Assembly: GCA_020056225.1 (NCBI GenBank)
Contig: JAGVIE010000030.1
Location: 1 to 64,000 of the forward strand
Origin: Bacteroidota bacterium
GTDB lineage: Bacteria; Bacteroidota; Ignavibacteria; UBA10030; SZUA-254
DNA: 64,000 nt
Direction of reading: 5' to 3'
The notes under the pieces are model-generated. The model was not told the origin of the DNA, did not search any database, and saw nothing but the letters and a program-made list of their open reading frames with translations. Of the stretch, positions 49,337-59,099 are shown one piece after another. The translations under genes were made by a program, and so were the position numbers. Positions within the stretch are counted from its first letter, which is position 1, and every line of letters starts with the position of its first letter.

Positions 49337-50892
49337 ACATTATTGGAATAATTAAAAAGGGCGAGTACTACGACTCGATTTCCATCATGCTGATCGCAAA
49401 ACATATTTCAGAAATGGAAGGTGTTGTCGATTCTGCCGTCGTGGTGGGAACAAAAGAAAACAAATCCATACTCACTTCTTCCGGTTTGATGACACCCGAT
49501 GTCCAACCGGCTGGAGAGATGGATCTCATCGTTGCACTCAAACTTAAAAATGGCATCGATTCAAAGAATGTTCTTTCAAAGATCGATGAGATTTTTAAAG
49601 CGATGAAAAAATCGGATGACGGTGAGAATTTTACACCGCAAAGCATCAACGGCGCGTTAAATGTTTTACCGGATGCGAATATGGCAATGATTTCCGTTGC
49701 AGGGCGATATGCCGGCGACGTTGCAATGAAATCGCTGCAACATGGATTGCATGTGATGCTCTTTTCCGATAATGTGCCGATTGAAAAAGAAATCGAATTG
49801 AAAAAATTCGCTCGTGAGAAAAATCTGTTTGTCATGGGTCCCGATTGTGGAACAGCGATTATTAACGACATCCCGCTTGCGTTCGCAAATGTCGTTAACC
49901 GGGGGCATATCGGCATTGTTGCCGCTTCCGGGACAGGTTTGCAGGAAGTGAGCTGTTTAATCTCTAATGCGGGCTGTGGAATTTCTCAGGCAATCGGCAC
50001 AGGCGGGCGAGATGTGAAAAAGGAAGTAGGCGGTATTATGTTCATCGAAGGAATGAAAGCTCTGGCAGCAGATCCTAACACGGATGTTATTCTCCTCGTT
50101 TCGAAGCCACCCGCAACGGAAATTGTGGAAAAGATAATTTCAGTCGCACGCGGAATTAAGAAACCAATTGTCGGTGTATTCCTCAGCGCATCACCAAAAC
50201 TTCTCGAGAGAAGCAACATCCGTCAGGCATTAACACTTGAAGAAGCGGCGATGCTTTCAGTTGCATACTCGAAAAAAGAAAATGCTTCTGCCGTTACTGA
50301 TGTGTTGAAAAAACGCGAAGCCGAAATAATAAAGACAGCAAAAAAAGAAGCGGCGAAACTCTCTTCCGCTCAAAAATATCTCCGCGCACTGTACAGCGGC
50401 GGAACATTCTGCGACGAAGCGCAATTGCTTTGTCAAAACATTTTGGACGAAGTGTATTCCAATATTCCGTTTGGCAGCAGTAAAAAATTGAAGAACTCGT
50501 GGAAAAGCGAAAAGCATACGATTTTAGATCTGGGCGACGATGAATTTACAGTCGGGAAGCCACATCCGATGATTGACTACTCGACCCGCAAAAAGCGAAT
50601 CCTTGCTGAAGCAAATAATCCCGAAACCGCTGTTATATTGCTGGATATTGTTCTTGGCTACGGTTCGAATATGAATCCGCTGGCGGAAATAATTCCGGTA
50701 ATAAAAGAGGTTAAGAAAATTACCGCTCAACAAAAACGATATGTACCGATCGTCTGCTCTGTAACCGGCACCGATAAGGACCCGCAGAACCGAGCCGCAG
50801 TTGTCACTGCACTCGAAGCGGAAGGCGTGAAGGTAATGGAATCGAACGCGGCGGCAAGCAGGTTGGCGATGTCAATCATATTCAATCATTAA
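49333..50892 (+). CDS. fdrA: FdrA-family (acyl-CoA synthetase-like) protein
   Basis: CoA-binding-like GPDCGTAIINDIPLAFANVVNRGHIGIVAASGTGLQEV; DDEFTVGKPHPMIDYSTRK; neighbours DUF2877 and DUF1116. Confidence 0.9.
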   Translation: MNIIGIIKKGEYYDSISIMLIAKHISEMEGVVDSAVVVGTKENKSILTSSGLMTPDVQPAGEMDLIVALKLKNGIDSKNVLSKIDEIFKAMKKSDDGENFTPQSINGALNVLPDANMAMISVAGRYAGDVAMKSLQHGLHVMLFSDNVPIEKEIELKKFAREKNLFVMGPDCGTAIINDIPLAFANVVNRGHIGIVAASGTGLQEVSCLISNAGCGISQAIGTGGRDVKKEVGGIMFIEGMKALAADPNTDVILLVSKPPATEIVEKIISVARGIKKPIVGVFLSASPKLLERSNIRQALTLEEAAMLSVAYSKKENASAVTDVLKKREAEIIKTAKKEAAKLSSAQKYLRALYSGGTFCDEAQLLCQNILDEVYSNIPFGSSKKLKNSWKSEKHTILDLGDDEFTVGKPHPMIDYSTRKKRILAEANNPETAVILLDIVLGYGSNMNPLAEIIPVIKEVKKITAQQKRYVPIVCSVTGTDKDPQNRAAVVTALEAEGVKVMESNAAASRLAMSIIFNH

Positions 50893-50911
50893 TCAATTGA
50901 AAGGAAGAAAC

Positions 50912-51667
50912 ATGTTTAATCAAAAGAAATATTTTGAAGTAAATCGAGAAGAAAGACATTTCGGATTTATACTGCTTTCCGAGGTGCTCAACAACGACGA
51001 GTTTCGAAATCGATTGTTTAGTATTATTAATGAAAAGCTCTTTTGCAACTTAAATCCAAATGATTTCGAAATTTATTCCGAGGTAGCTGCACTGCGGGAT
51101 TATTTCTTCGATCTTGGTGATAGCATCATCTATACAAAATCAACCCATCAAAAAAGATTCGAACTTTTATCTAAAATCTTATCTTCAGTTGGATATCCCG
51201 AACTCGATATCAATTCGCACGATGTTTTCTGGACAACAAAAAATCTTGAAACCAGAAAACTTTGGTCTCCTAGTAATTGGAATATAGAAGAGATCAAAAA
51301 ACTTGAGAAACGAGAAAATGATTTAGTATCAATACGATGGTGTTTTAATGCAAAACCTGATTTCATGATAGACTGCCATAATCACGTAGTCTTTCTAGAA
51401 TTGAAGGTAGAATCAGGCGAAGGAGCTAATGAATTTGGATATAGTCAGTTTGAAATTCAAAAGAAAATATCTGATTTTATGAAATTGCTAATACCAGAGT
51501 ACCAAAACTCTACTTTCTTTCACACAACATTGCAACTCAAATCAGAACATGGCAACTTGAGTTGGAAGGAAGTTGTCGATCTCTTAGATTTATGCCGTCG
51601 TGATAGTATTGCATACAAGAATGTTCAGAACTCATTAAAACAACTCTTACGCTATTACAACAAATGA
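50912..51667 (+). CDS. Putative PD-(D/E)XK nuclease-family protein
   Basis: KPDFMIDCHNHVVFLELKVESGEG; C-terminal overlap (ATGA) with the DUF1116 start. Confidence 0.6.
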   Translation: MFNQKKYFEVNREERHFGFILLSEVLNNDEFRNRLFSIINEKLFCNLNPNDFEIYSEVAALRDYFFDLGDSIIYTKSTHQKRFELLSKILSSVGYPELDINSHDVFWTTKNLETRKLWSPSNWNIEEIKKLEKRENDLVSIRWCFNAKPDFMIDCHNHVVFLELKVESGEGANEFGYSQFEIQKKISDFMKLLIPEYQNSTFFHTTLQLKSEHGNLSWKEVVDLLDLCRRDSIAYKNVQNSLKQLLRYYNK

Positions 51668-53070
51668 CCCATCTATTTCAAACCGAACTCAAAGTTGTCA
51701 ACATCGGACTCAAGTCGTTCAAAGAAACACTCGACCAACAAAATGTGAAATCGGTCCACGTCGATTGGCGACCGCCACTCTTCACCGACGATAAAGCGAT
51801 GTCGATAATCAAATCGAATGCCGGTAAAATTGAAGCGGCGAACAAACAAGCGCTTCAAAAAATCCTCAACAGCAAACCGTTCATTGTCGGAATGGGAAAA
51901 GCACTCGACGTTGTTCCCGGGATGAAGAAAAACCTTCTTCTTCACGCAGGTCCGCCGGTTACGTGGGACAAAATGTGTGGTCCGATGCGTGGCGCCGTCA
52001 TAGGCGCACTGATCTACGAAGGTATTGCCGGCACTCCCGAAAAAGCTGAGCAGGTTGCCGCCTCGGGTCAAATCGAATTTTCTTCGTGTCATGAGCATTC
52101 GGCAGTCGGACCGATGGCGGGAATCGTCTCGCCATCGATGCCGGTATTCATTCTACAGAACGAAGAATACGGCAACAAAGCGTACTGCACCATGAACGAA
52201 GGTCTCGGCAAGGTTCTCAGGTATGGCGCATTTTCTCCGGATGTTATTGAGCGATTGAAATGGATGGAGCAGGTTCTTTATCCATCTCTCAAGCGGGCGA
52301 TAGAAAAAATCGGCAAGATTGATTTGAAAAATATCATTGCGCAAGCGCTACAGATGGGAGATGAAGTTCACAATCGGAACAGAGCCGCAACATCTCTCCT
52401 ATATCGAACGCTTGCCCCTGCCGTCATCCAAACGACGGACGATAAAGAAATTGCGGCAAGCGTACTCGAATTCATCAACCGAAACGATCATTTCTTCCTC
52501 AATCTTTCGATGGGCGCATCGAAAATTTCATTGGATGCCGCTAGGAACATCACCCACTCAAGTATTGTTGTAGTAATGGCAAGGAATGGAACTGAGTTCG
52601 GCGTACAACTTTCGGGAACGGGAGATCAGTGGTTTACAGGTCCATCACCAGTTCCGGATGCGCTCTTCTTCACGGGCTTCACAAAAGAAGACGCGAATCC
52701 CGATATTGGCGACAGCTCAATAACCGAAACAAATGGTTTGGGCGGCTTCGCAATCGCGGCTTCACCTGCAATCGTACAGTTTGTCGGTGGCTCAACGAAA
52801 GATGCGATCAATTATACATTAAAAATGTACGAGATAACCGCCGCAGAAAATAACATCTACAAAATCCCGTACCTCAATTTCCGCGGTACACCAACAGGTA
52901 TTGATCTTCTAAAAGTTGTGGAAAAGAATATTCTTCCGTTTATTGATACAGGTGTCGCGCATAAAAATGCCGGCATCGGACAAATTGGTGCAGGTGTGTT
53001 AAGCGCACCTGTTGAACCATTTGTAAAAGCGATTGTTGGATTAGCAAATCAAATTAAGTCGAAGAAATAA
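51664..53070 (+). CDS. DUF1116 (YlbE/AllG-like) protein
   Basis: KSVHVDWRPP; CGPMRGAVIGALIYEG; SCHEHSAVGPMAGIVSPSMPVF; GDEVHNRNRAATSLL. Confidence 0.9.
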   Translation: MTHLFQTELKVVNIGLKSFKETLDQQNVKSVHVDWRPPLFTDDKAMSIIKSNAGKIEAANKQALQKILNSKPFIVGMGKALDVVPGMKKNLLLHAGPPVTWDKMCGPMRGAVIGALIYEGIAGTPEKAEQVAASGQIEFSSCHEHSAVGPMAGIVSPSMPVFILQNEEYGNKAYCTMNEGLGKVLRYGAFSPDVIERLKWMEQVLYPSLKRAIEKIGKIDLKNIIAQALQMGDEVHNRNRAATSLLYRTLAPAVIQTTDDKEIAASVLEFINRNDHFFLNLSMGASKISLDAARNITHSSIVVVMARNGTEFGVQLSGTGDQWFTGPSPVPDALFFTGFTKEDANPDIGDSSITETNGLGGFAIAASPAIVQFVGGSTKDAINYTLKMYEITAAENNIYKIPYLNFRGTPTGIDLLKVVEKNILPFIDTGVAHKNAGIGQIGAGVLSAPVEPFVKAIVGLANQIKSKK

Positions 53071-53073
53071 TAG

Positions 53074-53146
53074 CCCCGACATTCATGTCGGGGACAAGAT
53101 TATGCATTGAAAATCGCGATAGATAGCCCCGATCTTTAGATCGGGG
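53074..53146. repeat. Two REP-like palindromes, left flank of transposase
   Basis: 53074-53093 CCCCGACAT-TC-ATGTCGGGG; 53127-53146 CCCCGATCT-TT-AGATCGGGG; both preceded by TAG. Confidence 0.85.
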
Positions 53147-53198
53147 AATAATTGGTAAGAAGATTGATTGGTTTCAACCAAAATATAAAGGAGGATAA

Positions 53199-53633
53199 AT
53201 GTCATATATCAAGATTATGGTGCATTTAATCTGGTCGACAAAAAACAGAGAAGCGGTAATCCGGAACGAATTAAAAGATGCGTTGTTAGATCATATAAAA
53301 GAAAACAGCATACAAAAAGGAATATTTATCGACACATTTAATTGTGTAGCTGACCATATACACATGCTGGTTTCATTAGGATCCGAACAAACCGTCAGTA
53401 AAATTGTGCAATTAATAAAAGGTGAATCTTCCCACTGGTTAAATGAACAGCATATACTGAAGGGTAGATTCGAATGGCAAGACGATTATTTTGCCACTTC
53501 TGTGAGTGAATCGATGATCGATAAAGTAAGAGAATATATTAGCAATCAAGAAGAGCATCACAGAATAAAATCGTTTGCTGAAGAGTACGATGAGTTTATG
53601 AATAAATATGGATTCAAAACGATTGCTGAGTAA
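53199..53633 (+). mobile_element. IS200/IS605-type Y1 (REP-associated, RAYT-like) transposase
   Basis: VHLIWSTKNR; FNCVADHIHMLVSL (HUH); catalytic Tyr in VREYISNQEEHH. Confidence 0.9.
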
Positions 53634-53635
53634 GT

Positions 53636-53876
53636 TTTGACTAAAGTCAAATACCTTTTATATTCTATACCCCGACCTAAAGGTCGGGGCTAATAAAGGG
53701 TATTCAACCCCAGAGCAAGCTCTGGACTCTTTTTCCGTAGCAAGCTACGGGGTATTGAGCCCAGAAAAGAATAAATGTCGGGGATAAATAAAAAGAGAAA
53801 TAGATAAAATGTTCAAACTAATAGCCCCGATCTTCAGATCGGGGTACAATGAAAAGTTAGAAATTGGCTTTAGCCA
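53636..53876. repeat. Six REP-like palindromes with 2-nt loops, right flank of transposase
   Basis: 53636-53651 TTTGACT-AA-AGTCAAA; 53670-53689 CCCCGACCT-AA-AGGTCGGGG; 53710-53725; 53735-53750; 53825-53844; 53865-53876. Confidence 0.85.
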
Positions 53877-53943
53877 CAACTTCCAAATATTATCGGAAAT
53901 GAAATTTTAGATTTGTCCATCAATCAAATAAAGGATCAATAAA

Positions 53944-54771
53944 ATGAAAACACAAGAATTTTTAAATTTCATGGACAGACTCAAAGTCTACGATCTCACT
54001 CAGCGACTTAGCATTCACACACCACCGTGGCCCAGTTATATGCCGTTCGGTATTCAATATTTCAAACGGATAGCCGGTGCACACATGGGGCAAGGAGCAA
54101 ACGGACAAATCATCACGACGAGTAATCATGTCGGCACACATATGGATGGCGAGATTCATTTTCATGCTTCCGGTCGGTCGATCGGAAATGTTCCGATGAA
54201 CGAATGGATCGGCCAGGGTGTTGTAGTTGATATATCGAAAGAAGTCGGCGACTACGATTTATACACACCTGAGATGCTGATGAAAAAAGTCGAGATAAAA
54301 AAAGGTGACATACTCATCATCAACACCGGCTACAACCGTTACGCGTGGGATCAGAAAGGTTCTGATGAGATTCGATATTTCGTAAAGCACCCCGGACCGG
54401 GACCCGGTTTCCACAAGTGGGCGCTTGAGATGAAAATTAAATGGATTGGCGTCGATTGCGGAAGCGCAGATCATCCGATGAACACCATTATTCGTCAATG
54501 GCATCCCGCCCGATTTACTGAAGCCGAAGCGAAACTGAAGCGAAAGTACGGCGTGGGGTCGTGGGACGAAATGTTTCCGCAGGATGAATATTATCAGGTT
54601 ATGCACCTGAAACTGTTCCCGAAAAAATTGGTGCATGCTGAAAACCTTGGTGGCGATATTAACAAGCTGAGCAACAAACGCTGTTGGATAGGATGCTTCC
54701 CGTTGAGAGGCATCGAGTTAGAATCAGCGATGTGCCGTATTGTTGCATTTTTACCACCGAATGGAAAATAA
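53944..54771 (+). CDS. Cyclase-family (kynurenine formamidase-like) metal-dependent hydrolase
   Basis: SNHVGTHMDGEIHFHASGRSI motif; GVDCGSADHP. Confidence 0.88.
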   Translation: MKTQEFLNFMDRLKVYDLTQRLSIHTPPWPSYMPFGIQYFKRIAGAHMGQGANGQIITTSNHVGTHMDGEIHFHASGRSIGNVPMNEWIGQGVVVDISKEVGDYDLYTPEMLMKKVEIKKGDILIINTGYNRYAWDQKGSDEIRYFVKHPGPGPGFHKWALEMKIKWIGVDCGSADHPMNTIIRQWHPARFTEAEAKLKRKYGVGSWDEMFPQDEYYQVMHLKLFPKKLVHAENLGGDINKLSNKRCWIGCFPLRGIELESAMCRIVAFLPPNGK

Positions 54772-54789
54772 TTTTTTGGAGAATTCAAA

Positions 54790-55677
54790 GTGCCAATAAT
54801 TCATAAATTCGATTATCTAAAACCAAAAAGCTTAAGCGAGGCATTAACGGTTCTTGCACAATCAAAGAACGCGGCAATACTTGCAGGCGGCACCGATCTC
54901 GTTGATATGATAAAAGAAAATGTTGCTCAGCCCGACTTGGTAGTAGATATCAAAGGACTTGACGAGCTCAATCAGATTAAGTTTGAGAATGATACACTTT
55001 TCATCGGGGCAGGTGCCACGTTTTCAGATTTGATCGAATCGAAAATCATTAAAGAAAAATATCCCGTAATCTTTGAGGTAGCCAAAACAGTTGCGTCAGT
55101 CGGAATTCGAAACAGAGCAACGGTTGTCGGCAACATATGCTCGGCAGTACCGTGCATGGATAGTGGCCCGTTACTTATAGCATATGATGCAACCGTGCAA
55201 TTGGCAGGACAAAAAGGTGAAAGAAAGATTCCCGCTGCTGAATGGTTCATTGCACCAAGAAAAACAGCGCTTCAAAAAGGTGAAATTGTTACAGGTGTTT
55301 CGTTACCGTATCCGAAAGTGAAACATGCCGGATGCTGGGTAAAGCTTGGTCGTTATACCGGTGAAGACCTTGCACAGGTGAACTTGCTTATACTCGCGTT
55401 GAGTGATGGTACATTCAGGATTTCGTTCGGGGCGGTTGTACCTATTCCGGTACGCGCGAAAAAGATTGAGAAACTTTTAAACGGACAAACAATTACTCCT
55501 TCCTTGATTGAGAAAGCAAAGCAGTTGATTGAGGAAGAAATCAAACCGATAACCGATGTACGCGCGACAAAAGAGTACCGGATACACATGGCAAAGGTGA
55601 TGTTCGAGAGAGGATTGGATGCCGCGATTAGGAGATTAAACGGCAACGGTCAGGCGTATGGAACGAGTATGATATAA
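54790..55677 (+). CDS. Xanthine dehydrogenase-family FAD-binding subunit
   Basis: AILAGGTDLVDMIKE; SVGIRNRATVVGNICSAVPCMD; GTG start. Confidence 0.92.
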   Translation: MPIIHKFDYLKPKSLSEALTVLAQSKNAAILAGGTDLVDMIKENVAQPDLVVDIKGLDELNQIKFENDTLFIGAGATFSDLIESKIIKEKYPVIFEVAKTVASVGIRNRATVVGNICSAVPCMDSGPLLIAYDATVQLAGQKGERKIPAAEWFIAPRKTALQKGEIVTGVSLPYPKVKHAGCWVKLGRYTGEDLAQVNLLILALSDGTFRISFGAVVPIPVRAKKIEKLLNGQTITPSLIEKAKQLIEEEIKPITDVRATKEYRIHMAKVMFERGLDAAIRRLNGNGQAYGTSMI

Positions 55678-55681
55678 GGAA

Positions 55682-56143
55682 ATGACAATGAGACAAGAAA
55701 TTAAATTCAAATTAAGCGGTGAAGCGATTGCGCTCGAGGTCAATCCGAACGAAGTTCTACTCGAAGTATTGCGTGATCGTCTCGGGGCAAAAAGTCCGAA
55801 GTGCGGCTGCGATAAAGGTGATTGCGGCACATGCACGGTGATGATCAACGGAAAAACGGTCCGCAGTTGTCTTGTGCTTGCCATTGAAGTTGATGGACAG
55901 GAAGTTGTTACACTTGAAGGACTTATGGACAGCGGTTTAACGCCACTCCAGAAATCGTTCATCGAACATAATTCGTTTCAATGCGGCTTCTGCGCACCGG
56001 GGATGATTCTTTCCGCGACAGAGCTTCTCGCGAAGAATCAAAAACCGAACAAGCACGAAATTCAGGAAGCGCTATCCGGCAATTTATGCAGGTGCACGGG
56101 TTATACTCCCATCATCGATGCTATTGAGGCGATTACAAAATGA
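55682..56143 (+). CDS. Xanthine dehydrogenase-family 2Fe-2S subunit
   Basis: CGCDKGDCGTCTVMINGKTVRSC; QCGFCAPGMI; GNLCRCTGY. Confidence 0.95.
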   Translation: MTMRQEIKFKLSGEAIALEVNPNEVLLEVLRDRLGAKSPKCGCDKGDCGTCTVMINGKTVRSCLVLAIEVDGQEVVTLEGLMDSGLTPLQKSFIEHNSFQCGFCAPGMILSATELLAKNQKPNKHEIQEALSGNLCRCTGYTPIIDAIEAITK

Positions 56144-56149
56144 CATTGA

Positions 56150-56223
56150 TGTCATTCCGATCCCGCCGAGGGCGGGAGAGGAATCTGACAATAAAAGATG
56201 CTTCACTTTCGTTCAGCATGACA
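56150..56223. repeat. MITE-like intergenic repeat with TGTCAT/ATGACA ends
   Basis: TGTCATTCCGAT-CCCGCC-GAG-GGCGGG-...TTCAGCATGACA. Confidence 0.55.
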
Positions 56224-56249
56224 AAGAGATATTATAGGATTAAAGGTTT

Positions 56250-58586
56250 ATGGAAGAAAATAAATACATTGGCAAGTCAACAGTCAGGATAGACGGAAAA
56301 GCAAAAGTATCCGGCGCGGCAGAATTCATAGACGATCTTGATTTCGGTCCCGATCTCCTCTACGCCGCAATAGTCGAGAGTAAATTCGCGCACGCCATCA
56401 TCAACAAAATCGATACAAGCGAAGCGGAGAATATACCCGGCGTTGTAAAGATTGTTACAGGAAAAGATTTCCCGTTCCGGTTCGGACTTTACATGCACGA
56501 TCGATTCATCTTTGCTCAGGATAGAGTAAGATTTGTCGGAGAACAGATCGGCGCTGTGATAGCGAGAGATGCGGCAACTGCATTGAAAGCGGCAAAGTTA
56601 GTGAGAGTAGATTACACAGAACTTCCGGCAATTCTCAACGTCGAGCAGGCACTCGCGAAAGATGCGAACCTCATTCACCCTGAACTTCGACATTACAAAC
56701 ACGTTCCGTGGTTCTTCCCCAAAAGCGACACGAATATTGCCCATCTTAGAAAAGTTAGAAAAGGTGATGTCGAGAAAGCTTTTAAGGAATCCGATTTTAT
56801 TTTTGAAGATACATACACTGTTCCCCGTTATGCGCACTGTGCAATCGAAGTCCACGGCGCGGTTGGTTTGTACGATAATTCAGACCGACTGACAGTTTGG
56901 ACGGCATCTCAATCTCCATATACACAAAGAAACCTGTTTGCGGAAGCGCTTGCACCTCTCGGATTGTCACATAAAGATATTCGGGTTATAACGCCGTTCA
57001 TCGGCGGTGGTTTTGGCGGTAAAGCCGGTGTCTCGATGGAAATATTAGGCGCCGCTCTCGCAACAGCAGTAAAAGGCCGCCCAGTCAAAGTTCTCTGGTC
57101 GCGCGCGCAGGAATTTTACAACACATACCAACGGCAAGGTCTGACTGCCCGCATCAAAGTCGGCTTGAAAAAAGACGGTACCATCATCGCGATGGATAAT
57201 ATTTTAAATTGGGACGCAGGCGCGTACGTCGAGTATGGCGCGAACGTCGTCAATGCCGCGGGACTCTCTGCTTCAGGTCCATACAATATTCCAAACGTCA
57301 GCATAGATTCAGTTTGTGTCTATACCAATCTGCCACCGGGCGGGCCATACCGTGGATTCGGGTATTCCGAATTTTTATTCGGACTTGAATCTCATTTAAA
57401 TGAGATTGCAAAGAAAATGAAGATCGATCCGATCCAACTTCGTCGTAAGAATGCAATTCGTGAAGGAGATATTTTAAATTACGGCGGCAAGATGAACGCC
57501 AACGGTCTGATTGAGGCGATTGATAAAGTTGAGAAAGAAATCGAATGGGGAAAGAAGGAAACATCGAGCGATCCGAACAAGGCAATCGGTAAAGGAATTG
57601 CATTATTCTGGAAAGCGCCCGCTATGCCGCCGAACGCTTCATCCTCTGCGTTTTTAAAATTCAATGAAGACGGAAGCATAAACATTCTTATCTCCGGAAT
57701 GGAGATAGGTCAAGGACTATTGACAGTCATGGCACAAATCGCGGCTGAAGTACTAACTGTTCCTCCAGAAAAAATACGTGTTGAAACACCGGACACTGAT
57801 AGAAATCCTTATGAATGGCAAACGGTCGGCTCGCATGTTACGTGGGGATGCGGCAGAGCGGTCGAGAGCGCGGCTATAGATGCTCGTGAGCAGATTTTTG
57901 ATATTGTCGAGCGGGCACTCGGCAAAGACAGAAAATCACTTTATCTTGAAAACGAATCCGTGAAATCGAAAACAGATAATAATTTCTCGTTAAAGCTGTG
58001 CGATTTTATTATTGCTGGGATTCAGAAACCAGATGGCTCATATCGTGGAGGACCGATACTCGGACGCGGAATGTTCATGCCGGAATTCACATCAGCATTG
58101 AGCGACCCTGAAACAAGTCAGGGTGGGCATCCAAATGTTCATTACACAGTCGGCGCAAGCGCAGTTAAGATTGAAGTCGATAAGCAGACAGGCAAAGTGA
58201 AAATTCCCAAAGTGGTTCTTGCTGTCGATGTCGGAAAAGCGCTCAACCCCGATTTAATCAACGGACAAATTACAGGTGGATTGCTACAAGGAATCGCTAC
58301 TGTCCTTTATGAGGATATGCGGTTCAACAACAAAGGTAAACTCATCAATCCAAACTTTACAGATTATAAAATTCCGACATCGATGGATATCCCCGATGAG
58401 ATAGTTCCGATTATCATAGAAGTACCTCAACCCGATGGACCTTCCGGCGCACGCGGAGTTGGCGAACACACGATGATACCATGCGCACCGATGATTGCTA
58501 ACGCTGTTGATGATGCGCTTGGAATCAGGATCAAATCGATGCCGATAACGGCGGAGAAGATTGCGCTCAGCGTAAAACACTCATAA
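56250..58586 (+). CDS. Xanthine dehydrogenase-family molybdopterin-binding subunit
   Basis: FIGGGFGGKAG; PPGGPYRGFGYSE; GARGVGEHTMIPCAP; not CoxL-type (no AYRCSFR). Confidence 0.93.
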   Translation: MEENKYIGKSTVRIDGKAKVSGAAEFIDDLDFGPDLLYAAIVESKFAHAIINKIDTSEAENIPGVVKIVTGKDFPFRFGLYMHDRFIFAQDRVRFVGEQIGAVIARDAATALKAAKLVRVDYTELPAILNVEQALAKDANLIHPELRHYKHVPWFFPKSDTNIAHLRKVRKGDVEKAFKESDFIFEDTYTVPRYAHCAIEVHGAVGLYDNSDRLTVWTASQSPYTQRNLFAEALAPLGLSHKDIRVITPFIGGGFGGKAGVSMEILGAALATAVKGRPVKVLWSRAQEFYNTYQRQGLTARIKVGLKKDGTIIAMDNILNWDAGAYVEYGANVVNAAGLSASGPYNIPNVSIDSVCVYTNLPPGGPYRGFGYSEFLFGLESHLNEIAKKMKIDPIQLRRKNAIREGDILNYGGKMNANGLIEAIDKVEKEIEWGKKETSSDPNKAIGKGIALFWKAPAMPPNASSSAFLKFNEDGSINILISGMEIGQGLLTVMAQIAAEVLTVPPEKIRVETPDTDRNPYEWQTVGSHVTWGCGRAVESAAIDAREQIFDIVERALGKDRKSLYLENESVKSKTDNNFSLKLCDFIIAGIQKPDGSYRGGPILGRGMFMPEFTSALSDPETSQGGHPNVHYTVGASAVKIEVDKQTGKVKIPKVVLAVDVGKALNPDLINGQITGGLLQGIATVLYEDMRFNNKGKLINPNFTDYKIPTSMDIPDEIVPIIIEVPQPDGPSGARGVGEHTMIPCAPMIANAVDDALGIRIKSMPITAEKIALSVKHS

Positions 58587-58618
58587 GAATTAGAAGTGAT
58601 CACGCAAGGCAATTGCTG

Positions 58619-59098
58619 ATGTCAGAAGATAATCGAGCACGGATGATAAAGCTTGCAGAAGAGTTTTTCAACATGAAAAACGATCCGACACAGCTTTCTG
58701 TCGATGAGAATACCATGAAACGCCTCTTAGAAATTCATCCAGCCACACTCACAGAGTGAACCGATGAGAATGGACCAATCGCCTGGATGTTAATCATTCC
58801 AACAACAAAAGAAGTGATGGATGATTTCCTCTTAAAGAAAATCACTGAAAAGGAAATCTTAGACCGCACACCGCATGGTGTAAAATACGATTCAATCTAT
58901 TTGTGCTCAGCGCTTGTATTGCCCGAATATCGTGGTAAGGGATTGGCAAAACAAATGGTGACAGATGCAATTCAATCAATCATGAATCAGCATTCCATCA
59001 AATCTCTATTTGTGTGGTCTTTCAGCATAGAAGGAAAAAAATTGGCTAATGCAGTTGCCAAAGAATTCAACCTGCCGTTATTCGAAAAACCAGTTTAA
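58619..59098 (+). pseudogene. GNAT-like acetyltransferase interrupted by one in-frame TGA (58757-58759)
   Basis: Same frame upstream: MSEDNRARMIKLAEEFFNMKNDPTQLSVDENTMKRLLEIHPATLTE*TDENGPIAWMLIIPTTKEVMDDF...; GNAT motif LPEYRGKGLAKQM. Confidence 0.65.
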
Positions 59099-59099
59099 T

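Noticed and set aside
53074-53876. CRISPR array
   Set aside because: Palindromes are spaced irregularly, differ in stem sequence and flank a Y1 transposase; no cas genes.
56250-58586. Aerobic CO dehydrogenase (CoxL)
   Set aside because: Lacks the AYRCSFR active-site loop; reads PYRGFGYSE as in the general XDH family.
58757-58759. Selenocysteine codon in the GNAT-like gene
   Set aside because: No convincing bacterial SECIS hairpin directly after the TGA, and GNAT proteins are not expected selenoproteins; mutation or error preferred.
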